Shown one piece after another: positions 1-7,929 of a stretch of 13,652 nt of DNA. Each line of letters opens with the position of its first letter. Position 1 is the first letter of the stretch. The stretch is from Conidiobolus incongruus B7586 (Eukaryota > Entomophthoromycota > Entomophthoromycetes > Entomophthorales > Conidiobolaceae): the NCBI GenBank assembly GCA_000697335.1, contig JNEM01006536.1, positions 1-13,652 on the forward strand. Direction: 5' to 3'. The notes beneath the pieces are model-generated. The model was not told the DNA's origin. It made no database searches and saw only the letters and a program-made list of their open reading frames with translations. The position numbers and the translations under genes were made by a program.

Positions 1-135
1 TACTAATAACTTAATTAATATTTAATAAAATAAACCTAAATTAAATAATTAAAATCTATTATATTTATTAATTATATATATCATTAAATTATGATATTTA
101 GCTATTAATTGGTTAAAATATAAACCCTTAAATTT
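1..135. other. AT-rich flank left of the first transposon
   Basis: Very AT-rich sequence with no open frame of note, up to the TA dinucleotide at 136-137 that borders the Tc1-type element. I see no gene, tRNA or regulatory motif here. Confidence 0.6.
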
Positions 136-137
136 TA

Positions 138-166
138 CCTAGGGTGAGTTATAAATTTATAGGTTT
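138..166 (+). repeat. Left terminal inverted repeat of Tc1 copy 1
   Basis: It begins directly after TA at 136-137 and contains GGTGAGTTATAAATTT (143-158). Compared with the reverse complement of the right end, it matches at about 22 of 29 positions, and nearly all mismatches are transitions. It is the presumed binding and cleavage site for the transposase. Confidence 0.88.
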
Positions 167-182
167 TTAGTGATAAAAAAAA

Positions 183-1220
183 TTAATATTTAATATATCT
201 ATCTTTAGCTTTTCTAATTTCTTTAAGTTTGTAGGGTATAGAATCAATTAACTTTTTATACTAAGAAGGGTTAATCTTGTTCTATGTTTCTTAAACATAT
301 TCTTAAAGTTGATCTAAATCTTTTATTAAAAGGAAAGCTTTAATAGCTTTTTTTAACTAATCCTAAAAATATTCAATTAGATTAAAGTTAGGAGATTGAG
401 GAAATTACTTTATAACTATTATCTTGTTATTTTCAAGTTATTTGATAATAGAAATTATAATATAGCAAGAGGTATTATCTTATTAGAAAATAACATCAGA
501 TTTATTTAACCTATATTATTTAATAGTTTTTGTCAATTTATTGTTTAGAATATTTTAGTATATTTCAATATTAATTTCCTTATTAACTTTACAAAGATAT
601 CTTACACCTAAAGACAACATATATCTCTAAATAATAATTAACCTATTATTGTACTTTTAGGTAAAATTAACATAATGGTTATAAAGTAGTTTTATATCTT
701 TTCTAAAGTATTTAGCTTTTCTATTAGATTTATTAAGGTATATTTTTGTTTTATTAAACTAAATAACCTTACTTTAATTAGTTTTAGTTTAATATTAGTG
801 GTAATATTTAAACTCTTGCTTAACTTTATAATGGGATTTTTTTAATTAGAGATGTTTTTTCTTAAGATATAAATGGTATCTATGCTAATATAAAGTATAT
901 ATAATAGTATCAATGTTAACTAATATTCTTATATAGTTTTATAGTTCCTACTATATTTCTACAATAATATTACATTTGCTTGTATTAAATAACCTATAGA
1001 TATACCTTTTATAATATTTATCTATAATTTTAGCATACTTAAGTTTAAGTTTATATGTTTCTTTATTTTTATTCTTAATAGCTTTAACTATAGTAGACTA
1101 GCTAACACTAGTAATTCTAGCAATATCATAAGTTGATTTATTTTCTTTATAAAGTTGATTAATATATAAGTAGATTTTTTTAGAAAGGGATTTAAGTATA
1201 ATAATACTAATAAAAAATAT
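183..1220 (-). pseudogene. Tc1-family DD34E transposase, RIP-like inactivated
   Basis: The minus strand keeps a single frame for about 345 codons, close to the usual Tc1 transposase length, ending in TAA at 183-185. The likely start codon at 1218-1220 now reads ATA. Near the N-terminus (about 1080-1140) is a helix-turn-helix stretch, TYDIARITSVS, typical of the DNA-binding domain. The catalytic triad can be placed. The first Asp, in a degraded WSDETK-like motif, is AAT (Asn) at 753-755. The second Asp, in a QDNxxC-like motif, is GAT at 477-479. The Glu, in FPQSPNFNLIE, is GAA at 372-374. There are 34 residues between the second Asp and Glu and 91 between the two Asp positions. About 25 in-frame stops occur, mostly explained as CAA to TAA or TGG to TAG, with other losses such as Asp to Asn and Pro to Leu. 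I found no frameshift. It cannot encode an active enzyme. Confidence 0.92.
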
Positions 1221-1310
1221 TTAGTATATCTGTAAAATATTATATAAAATAATAACAAAAAGAGAAAAAAGATATGGTTATATATTGTTAAATATATCCC
1301 CTTATCTTAA

Positions 1311-1339
1311 AAACTTGCAAATTTATAACTCACCTTGGT
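1311..1339 (-). repeat. Right terminal inverted repeat of Tc1 copy 1
   Basis: The reverse complement reads ACCAAGGTGAGTTATAAATT and on into a run of T, matching the left end in order and orientation. It is followed by TA at 1340-1341. This end lies on the N-terminal side of the minus-strand transposase frame. Confidence 0.88.
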
Positions 1340-1341
1340 TA

Positions 1342-2860
1342 AATATTAAAGATTAATACTTTTGCTAATAGTTTACTAAATATATCTAAATATATTTATT
1401 TATTATTAAATAATATACCTTAATTATATATTATAGTTTCAAATAATCTAATATATACAATTGTTTTAGTTATTAATTAAAATATATATATTTTTGATTT
1501 TATAACTTATTTTTGTGGGTTAGTATATATATAATTATATTTATTTCAATTATTATCAAAATAATCTAATATATATAATCCTATAAATATATTTTTATTT
1601 CACTTAATAAAAGAATACAAAAATAATAAAATATATTTTAATAATAGTTTAATATATAAATATTTATAGCTAGATAAAGCCAATAATAAAATAATTAATA
1701 ATTCTTATATTAAATGATTTTATTTGATAAATATATATATTAAATTATTGGTTTAATAACACAAAATATATAATTAATAGAAAAAATCTAATTTATAAAT
1801 CTTGATAAAAATATTTTTTAATTATAGGTCAAATTATTTATTATATTAAGTTATATTGTAATATAGCCTGTATATCTAGCTATTAATGAAATATATACTA
1901 ATAATAATTATTAGTATAATTTTTAAATAAATAATTTATTAAATAATATATATATTGATTAAAATACTTATTTTTTCTATTATTATTAATATATAATAGA
2001 ATATACTAAAATTATAAAATATTTTTTATTTAGAAATAATTAAAAAATAGATAATATTTAGTATATTTAAGAAATTATATTATATATGATTATAATGGCT
2101 TATGGCAATTAAAAGAAATACTTGCAAAAAAAGAATACTTGCAAATAAATTAAATCAGTTTATAAATACCCAAATCTTTATTTTTAATAAAATTATTTTT
2201 AAGTATCAAAAATTTGTTCAAAATATGATAATAAGATAATTATATTAAAAAATATTAGCTTTATGTAGTTTATTTATTTTTATAGATTATATAGGATATA
2301 TTTTTAATTTACAATTTAAAATTAATATATTAATTAATAATTATAGTAATAATTCTTTAAATTGTCATTTTTTTACAAGATATATATTGATTTATTAATA
2401 TAATTAAATAATTCAAAAATAGAATTTTTAAAATTAATCAAGATAAAGATTCAAACTAAATTATTATAACAAGCTTTTTTAAATGTTAATACATATATAT
2501 AGCCCTTTAAAATTAAAAATTAAAAATCAAAACGCATTTTAAAATAACTCTTTTAATTAATTATTTATTATATAAATTATGATTATTATGCAAATTCCAA
2601 TCATTCATTAAATTGAAATAAAATATATCATGAATTTATTGAAATAATCTACACAAAAAAATTCAAATCAATATTGTAATTTATTATTTTTAATTTGTTT
2701 AAAATGAAAATAGGAATATTATCAAATTTTTACATAAAAAGTATTTTACTTTTCTCAAAAATAATACATTATTAGCTATACATTTCATATATTATTTATG
2801 ATTCAACTATCAAATCAAATAATAAGTTTGATTTGCAAAAATGATCAATAATTTCCTTTT
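1342..2860. other. AT-rich intergenic stretch with no recognisable gene
   Basis: Extremely AT-rich, low-complexity sequence with many TATA and AATAAT runs and stops in every frame. The only local structure I noted is an imperfect tandem pair around GAATACTTGCAAA at 2112-2145. No RNA gene or transposon end was recognised. Confidence 0.6.
2112..2145. repeat. Short imperfect tandem duplication, about 17 bp unit
   Basis: Two adjacent copies of a unit ending in ATACTTGCAAA (about 2112-2128 and 2129-2145), differing by a small shift in the A-run. The unit shares ACTTGCAAAT with the inner right repeat of Tc1 copy 1, but the match does not extend far enough to call a transposon remnant. Confidence 0.5.
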
Positions 2861-2864
2861 AATG

Positions 2865-2883
2865 GAGGTGTTATAAACATCTC
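2865..2883. repeat. Short hairpin, 8 bp stem with 3 nt loop
   Basis: GAGGTGTT (2865-2872) pairs with AACATCTC (2876-2883) across the loop ATA, with one G-T pair. It stands out because it is G/C-containing in a background of A and T. No downstream gene makes it a clear terminator or regulatory element. Confidence 0.5.
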
Positions 2884-3300
2884 TCTGGTTAAAAAAATAT
2901 TATATTTTTAGACTATATTAAATGAACTGTTTAGTAGTATGATTTACGCTTATATTTCCGGTGAATATATTACTCTTTATATTATAATTAACCACGAATA
3001 TAAGAGGAAATATTAATTTAATTATATTTAAATTAAAATATTAAAAATTTATAAAATTTTATTTGTCTATATTTGAAAACGGTATTTCCAAATATAGACC
3101 ATGAGAAAATATTAATTTACAATTTCAGACTATTACTTGTGAAAAATAATTATTTTCCCCATTAAATTAATTATATTTCCGATTCATTATAAAAGATTCA
3201 ATTGTCAACCAATCGATTATGATGAGATTAATCGGTCGAATATAATAGGTTGAAAATGTTTTCTATTTAAGGAATTCAATTTGATCCATATATGTCAATA
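2884..3300. other. Island of more balanced composition, function unknown
   Basis: This stretch has more C and G than its surroundings and contains the inverted repeat at 3065-3099. A 25-codon open frame starts with ATG at 2939 (+) and stops at 3014-3016, too short to call a gene. It could be remnant coding sequence, a lost exon or a regulatory segment; the sequence does not decide. Confidence 0.35.
3065..3099. repeat. Perfect 11 bp inverted repeat, possible stem-loop
   Basis: GTCTATATTTG (3065-3075) and CAAATATAGAC (3089-3099) are exact reverse complements around a 13 nt spacer that contains ACGGT. AAA and TTT inside the spacer could extend the stem past a one-base bulge. The arms are not pure A/T, so chance pairing is less likely than for most palindromes here. 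Role unknown. Confidence 0.6.
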
Positions 3301-4334
3301 TTTTAAACAATATTTGCTTAATATAGTTGAAATGCCCATTATTTAGTCAATAAAATTTATAAATTTAATTATTGTTAAACCTGAAAATTATCTTATATTT
3401 TGGTTAAAATAGTATATAAAATTAAAATAGAATTATACTAAAATAATTGCATATGTCCAATATCCCAAATATAAATTCGAAATCGGAATAAGAACAATTG
3501 AGTTTAATTTTATTTTTAAATCATTTGACTCAAAAAATTTTAATAGTTAGTAGATATAATTAAAATTATATACTCTAAAATATATTTCATAACTCAAATA
3601 ATAGCCTAGTTGATTTTATTTATACATTGTTTCTTAAAGAAATTAATTTTGCTATAATTATATTTTAAATATTAAAATTAGAGCAAAAAAATTATTTTGA
3701 TAATGTTAATAAAATATTAATGAATATAAAATTATAATTATTCTAAGGATGATGTGAATATAAAATATGTTTAAAAAATTATTCATAGTGAAAAAGGTAA
3801 TAATCTAATTATGGTCTATTTTCTTATTTATGAATGAATGGTAAAGAATAATGATAAAATTACAAACATTATGAGATAGCAAACATTTGACTTATTTGAT
3901 CTTTGGAAAACCAGGTAAATATATATAGTATTTCACTTAATAACAGTCAATTTTATTAAATTTGTAAATTTTTCACGAAATTGGTAAATCATTAGAATAT
4001 CCAATTTATACTATTAAATTTTTTACTAAATTCTATTGAATTTCATTATTTAAAGTAGTATACTAATAAAAGTATTTTATCAAATTCTATATCAAAGCTA
4101 GTTTAATCAATATTCAATTTTAATGTCCAAAATCTATTTTCAGGATATTAAAATTATAAATGATACTATTATATATATATTACAAATCTTGGCGTGCTTT
4201 GAATATACTTTTTTATAATTATTTTTTTATTTCCAAATTTTAATTAAGATTTGAATTGACTGAAGTGCAAATTATTTTAATAAGCAAATTATAAGCAAAG
4301 TGACCTTATTTTAATACAAATAATTCACAAATTA
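3301..4334. other. AT-rich intergenic stretch, nothing recognised
   Basis: AT-rich sequence with stops in all frames and no long open frame, inverted-repeat transposon end or RNA signature that I could identify. Confidence 0.55.
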
Positions 4335-4570
4335 TATCAAACTTGGATATACAAGTGGGTATCGACGAATTCCAGGTTTTGTATTTAATTCCAATAATTT
4401 AATGCATGTGATTAATTGCAAACTAGGCATGTTTAATAGGTCCACATATTTCATAATTAAATATTGTTAATTGATTAAAAAGGACCGCGCATTTCTTCCT
4501 TTTATAGATTGATTATTGCCAGATTTAGTTACCATTTGTATTTAATCGGTTTTCTAGATCAATGGATAAA
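4335..4570. other. Island of more balanced composition, possible coding relic
   Basis: Contains G/C-bearing words such as GGACCGCGC, rare in this window. On the plus strand a 32-codon stretch open from about 4304 includes the protein-like run DIQVGIDEFQVLYLIPII but has no ATG and soon stops. On the minus strand a 22-codon frame begins MVTKSGNNQS near 4533. Neither matches a family I know. It may be a worn-out gene fragment or regulatory DNA. Confidence 0.3.
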
Positions 4571-5219
4571 GATATCAGGTATAATTAATAAATTGAGTTT
4601 AATCCTGACAATCGAGTTCTATATTGATATAAAGTTATCTAGTTATATAGTGAAAAAATTAAAATACTAAATTATCATAAAATATTTTACAATTAATGAC
4701 ATAGTTGACTTGGATATTATAATATCACTATACCTTATTCAAAATGCTTTTAAAATGCTAGTTACAGAATAATTCTTTCCATTCAAAATATATTTAAATG
4801 TACATTGAAATTCAAAATACATTAAATAATATATTGAAATATCAAAATTCAGTTTAATTGTAAAAATATGGTGAAATTATTGTATATTTCATTTTATTTG
4901 AATTTGATAGAGCAATTGGTAAATCTATTGATATACAATTTTTGAAAACACTTAATTGATTTCAATATTGTTTTGAGAACTCTAAAAGTTTTGCAAATTG
5001 AATTAAAAATTTAGTATAATAAAGTTGTTTCAATATTGTTGGAAATCGCATTACTATTACAACTGGAATTAATGGTATTATAAAAATAAAATACTGAAGT
5101 TTAGATTTACCTATTAAATATAGATAATTATAAAACCTGTATTATTTAATACATTCTATTGGCCGATAATAGTTTTGAAAACTGGTTATATTTTACCACA
5201 TTTTTTTAATTTTAACTAG
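4571..5219. other. AT-rich intergenic stretch with short repeats
   Basis: No gene seen. It holds a 29 bp imperfect tandem pair (4781-4838) and a 13 bp direct repeat TTTCAATATTGTT at 4960-4972 and 5028-5040. Confidence 0.55.
4781..4838. repeat. Imperfect 29 bp tandem repeat, two copies
   Basis: Units at 4781-4809 and 4810-4838 both begin ATTCAAAATA and end ATTGAA, with several differences in the middle. A looser third copy may follow. This looks like local replication-slippage structure. Confidence 0.55.
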
Positions 5220-5366
5220 ATTTTGGTTATTGATTTCAAAGGAGGCGGATAACAGTTGAATTTATAGCTTAGATATCAAGATTAATATATTTCAAAAAAA
5301 TTCAAGCCGAAGATTTAGCTAATTGATTTACTAACTTATATAGGAAAAAATCTCAATACAAACTAA

Positions 5367-5561
5367 ATGCTTAAAGGATCTAGACGAATAATATGCGGTT
5401 TATTCATATCTAATACAATCTGCCAATCTAGAAAATATTTTGATCAAAATCTGATAATAGTGTTATTGGCGTATGTTTACTTGTATTTGAACCGTAGAAG
5501 ACATTTTTTGGAAATCTTTTATTATACTCTTTGTATGATTGTTTATAAAAAGAAACAATAA
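5367..5561 (+). CDS. Possible small membrane protein, doubtful ORF (64 aa)
   Basis: An open frame of 64 residues with ATG in an A-rich context and a TAA stop. It has a basic start (KGSRR), a hydrophobic segment at about residues 29-41 (LIIVLLAYVYLYL), a basic RRR at 43-45, a second hydrophobic patch at about 49-60 and a KKKQ end, so it could be a two-pass peptide. It lies in an island less AT-rich than its surroundings. I recognise no family, and AT-rich frames commonly give hydrophobic Ile/Leu/Tyr runs by chance. No promoter or intron evidence supports it, so it is listed as a weak candidate. Confidence 0.18.
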   Translation: MLKGSRRIICGLFISNTICQSRKYFDQNLIIVLLAYVYLYLNRRRHFLEIFYYTLCMIVYKKKQ

Positions 5562-6059
5562 ATATATAATAAACCATTTACGCTATTTAAATTCAATAAT
5601 TCCATCTAAGAAATAGACTCCGAAATCTAAATATCTTGAAAGACATAAATAAGTTGAACGATATATTATATATATTCTAAAAGTTAGAATATAGTTTGCA
5701 TATCATTTTAGTAATATATTGACAAAATTATCTATATCATCGTTTAATATTACTTTAAACCTCAATACACTATTATATATTTTTTAGGAAACAGCAATAT
5801 TCATATTTCTTTCAATTTATGTTAATATAAATTCTTTTAGAAGACAACTTGTAAAATATTTATTAAATTAATGTTCTTTATAAAAAACATTTAACTAGTA
5901 TCAGATATTCATAGTTTTTAGTTTATTAGGCTATTCTAATATTCTTGTAATAGGGGTACTTATGAAAAAAAATAATTCTCTACAATTGTGAAAATTGGAT
6001 ATCCAGATCAAACTTTAAAGTAGATATCTAGAACTAATATTCATTAGATTATATATTAC
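5562..6059. other. AT-rich intergenic stretch, nothing recognised
   Basis: AT-rich sequence without an open frame or repeat that I could support. Confidence 0.55.
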
Positions 6060-6240
6060 TAACATCGATGTATAAATAAAACTTTCTTCGTATCATATCA
6101 CTACAGAACAAATTTCAATTTGTAGATTGCAATTAAACATCCCTCTGAAAAGTTGACTGTACAGAACTTATCAAAAGTACCAAATTATTTGGAGGGTTCA
6201 TAATTGTATTAACCTATATCATACAAAAGCTTGAGTTAAC
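6060..6240. other. Small island of balanced composition, unexplained
   Basis: Richer in C and G than its flanks. On the minus strand, a short frame starting near 6202 reads MNPPNNLVLLISSVQ and stops after 21 codons with TAA. There is no known motif. It is too short to call a gene, though it could be an exon or a relic. Confidence 0.25.
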
Positions 6241-7060
6241 AATATTGATTATAATATCAATAAAATTTCCTTTCTATAAAGTTATAAATTTTGAATAAAT
6301 TATTTATTTAGCATTATTCATCAATATTGAAAAATTTAAAATATTAAATTATTTAGTAAATTAGCGAAAATACTAATTAATAATTTTTGAAAGAAGAATA
6401 TAAAAGATTCTTTTATATTTTTAAAATTATTAACCAAAGATTAATTTGATTTTTAATATTATAGTATCCATAAATTATTATAATTATTATAATTTATAGA
6501 ATTCTTTCCAATAATTTCAAATTGTAACCAGTTAATTTGAAATTCAAGTAATGAACAAAATATTCTTTATCCATTAAACTCACAAATAATGAAAGAAACA
6601 TTACTGGTTCGTTGAATTACTAAATTTGGTATTTTTTCAAGATAGTGGATTAGAACTTGATAGTAAATTGTAAGTGACTGATATATTTTAAATTGTAATC
6701 TTTCATAAATTTATCATTATTTAAATTTACAGTATATTTTATACAATATATTTTCAAATAATTATGTTCTAGTTTAGTAATTAATATATAATTATATACT
6801 CTTTGATAATATTTAAGATGCTGTATTTAATGAAAACTATTCATATATTTCTTTTCATTAGAAATAATATTTTTGAAGATACTAGGTACTTGGTGTATAT
6901 TGAATTCATGATGAGTAAATTTTTTCAAAAAGTTACAAGCTGGGTTTGATAGCGAACCAAATATCTATTTTAATCGCATATTTACACCCTAGTACTAATA
7001 TAGAAATTTTATAATTAAATTATACTCAATCTAGCCAATGGGATTATTTTTTTATAATGG
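6241..7060. other. AT-rich region upstream of the zinc-cluster gene
   Basis: Mostly AT-rich DNA with no gene. It includes a tight hairpin at 6397-6419. Composition becomes less extreme from about 6880, where words such as GCTGGGTTTGATAGCGAACC occur, suggesting that the promoter region of the downstream gene may begin there. I found no clear CGG-spaced-CCG site that would indicate autoregulation by a zinc-cluster factor. Confidence 0.45.
6397..6419. repeat. Tight perfect hairpin, 10 bp stem
   Basis: AATATAAAAG (6397-6406) and CTTTTATATT (6410-6419) are exact reverse complements around a 3 nt loop. Arms are mostly A/T, so chance is possible. It lies about 800 bp upstream of the zinc-cluster gene. 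Confidence 0.5.
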
Positions 7061-7099
7061 TGTGTGGATTATATACCAAAGTAATATGAGAAAGAAATG

Positions 7100-7112
7100 T
7101 ATAAAAAGGGGG
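7100..7112 (+). promoter_or_regulatory. TATA-like box followed by an AGGGG motif
   Basis: TATAAAAA at 7100-7107 lies about 100 bp before the ATG at 7204, a reasonable distance for a fungal core promoter. It runs into AGGGGG (7107-7112), which contains AGGGG, the core of stress-response elements bound by Msn2/4-type factors in yeasts. The run of five G is striking in this AT background. That either element works here is inference. Confidence 0.45.
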
Positions 7113-7181
7113 ACTTGGGAATAGAAAATGATGTATAATATTAATTTATTATCTCAACCATTCTATATTTATTGTATTTTT

Positions 7182-7195
7182 AATTGAATTCAATT
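7182..7195. promoter_or_regulatory. 14 bp perfect palindrome just before the start codon
   Basis: AATTGAATTCAATT is its own reverse complement and ends 8 nt before the ATG at 7204. It would lie in the 5' untranslated region if transcription starts after the TATA-like box. It could bind a dimeric protein or form a small hairpin, but it is A/T-dominated and may be chance. Confidence 0.35.
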
Positions 7196-7203
7196 GTATT
7201 ATA

Positions 7204-7917
7204 ATGCCTAAAACCGCTTCTAAAGTCAAATCAAGTAAATCCAACAAGCAATCTTATATACCGGATCCTTCTTCTGATGAATCAGTAGCCCCAAGGCCTT
7301 GCGATAGATGTCGCAAGCATAGAATCAGATGTGACAGAAATCCTAATCAATGCCATCATTGCAAGAGGAAGAATGTGGATTGTACCTATTTAGATACTCC
7401 AAAGAAAAGAGGTCCCAAATCCAGAATTGATTTGGCTTTTGAACCTTACCTCAATAGCACAAGCAATAATCTTATATCTGATAATAACACACAAGGATCA
7501 TTACCTATCGAATCTATTTGTAAAAACAAAGAAGAATGTAACTCTTGTGACCTCTCATCTAAAATTAATGATCCTATGATGATTAATATAAGTCCCATTG
7601 ACAATCAATGGATATATCAGCCACCTTATCACCCTAATCTATTCAATTTGATATCGTTCCCTATAGATAATTCTCTAATTTATATGAACAAATTTGATCC
7701 AGCAATGACCTATCCACAAGAAATATTTAAACTTTCTAGTTTGAATTGGAATGAATATATGCTGAATATGAATGGATTATTAACAAATCTTAATTCGCAA
7801 CATTCACTTTATTCAAACTCTAATTTTGATTCATTAACTCCTGATTTTTGGTTAACTATCTCTAATATTAATTCAAATCCTCCTCTAACTTCTGATGTGA
7901 CTTCGCATTTACTTTGA
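7204..7917 (+). CDS. Zn(II)2Cys6 binuclear-cluster transcription factor
   Basis: This 237-residue protein is predicted to act in the nucleus as a sequence-specific DNA-binding regulator. The zinc cluster spans residues 33-60 with all six Cys in order: C33-X2-C36-X6-C43-X6-C50-X2-C53-X6-C60. The basic stretch RKHRIRCDR between the second and fourth Cys is the usual DNA-contact part. A basic linker, PKKRGPKSR (66-74), follows and probably also serves as a nuclear localisation signal. Residues 1-30 are Lys/Ser-rich and polar. The rest (about 80-237) is rich in Asn, Ser, Leu and aromatic residues and could activate transcription; I see no fungal middle homology domain, which the short length would hardly hold. 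Residues 106-115 contain an extra C-X5-C-X2-C. The frame is uninterrupted, needs no intron and ends in TGA. Its base composition is clearly less AT-rich than the flanks, indicating selection. It has no cluster partner in the window, so its targets are unknown. Confidence 0.93.
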   Translation: MPKTASKVKSSKSNKQSYIPDPSSDESVAPRPCDRCRKHRIRCDRNPNQCHHCKRKNVDCTYLDTPKKRGPKSRIDLAFEPYLNSTSNNLISDNNTQGSLPIESICKNKEECNSCDLSSKINDPMMINISPIDNQWIYQPPYHPNLFNLISFPIDNSLIYMNKFDPAMTYPQEIFKLSSLNWNEYMLNMNGLLTNLNSQHSLYSNSNFDSLTPDFWLTISNINSNPPLTSDVTSHLL

Positions 7918-7921
7918 GAGT

Positions 7922-7927
7922 AATAAA
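7922..7927 (+). terminator. Polyadenylation-type signal after the zinc-cluster gene
   Basis: AATAAA lies 5 bases after the TGA stop at 7915-7917, and the sequence downstream becomes T-rich and then a TA run (about 7965-7979). This fits a fungal 3' end region, although AATAAA is common by chance in such AT-rich DNA. Confidence 0.4.
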
Positions 7928-7929
7928 CT

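Larger units (their letters stand above)
138..1339 (-). mobile_element. Tc1/mariner DNA transposon, complete but inactivated (copy 1)
   Basis: A 1,202 bp element flanked on both sides by TA (136-137 and 1340-1341), the target duplication expected for Tc1/mariner transposons. Its ends are terminal inverted repeats of about 29 bp. Both read inward with a shared core GGTGAGTTATAAATTT, and most differences between the arms are C/T or G/A. The interior carries one transposase reading frame on the minus strand, spanning nearly the whole element as is usual for this superfamily. Length, TA duplication, inverted repeats and the DD34E spacing all agree with the Tc1 branch. The copy cannot make transposase because the frame holds about 25 stop codons. 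The damage looks like repeat-induced point mutation rather than slow neutral decay, because there is no frameshift. Confidence 0.93.

Noticed and set aside
183-1220. Reassigned stop codons (TAA/TAG read as Gln) to explain the transposase frame
   Set aside because: Stops also replace Trp codons, and other residues such as catalytic Asp and motif Pro are changed too, which recoding does not explain. The intact zinc-cluster gene uses CAA and CAG for Gln and contains no internal TAA or TAG.
2131-2160. Remnant of a Tc1 right end, because ACTTGCAAAT matches the inner right repeat of copy 1
   Set aside because: Similarity fades within about ten bases, the conserved GGTGAGTTATAA core is absent, and no partner end was found nearby.
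2939-3016. 25-codon open frame starting MIYAYISGEY
   Set aside because: Too short to separate from chance, with no recognisable motif and no evidence of splicing to a neighbouring exon.
3225-3245. tRNA T-arm-like sequence around GGTCGAATA
   Set aside because: No matching stem, acceptor arm or anticodon arm can be placed around it, and the GTTCGA consensus is not met.
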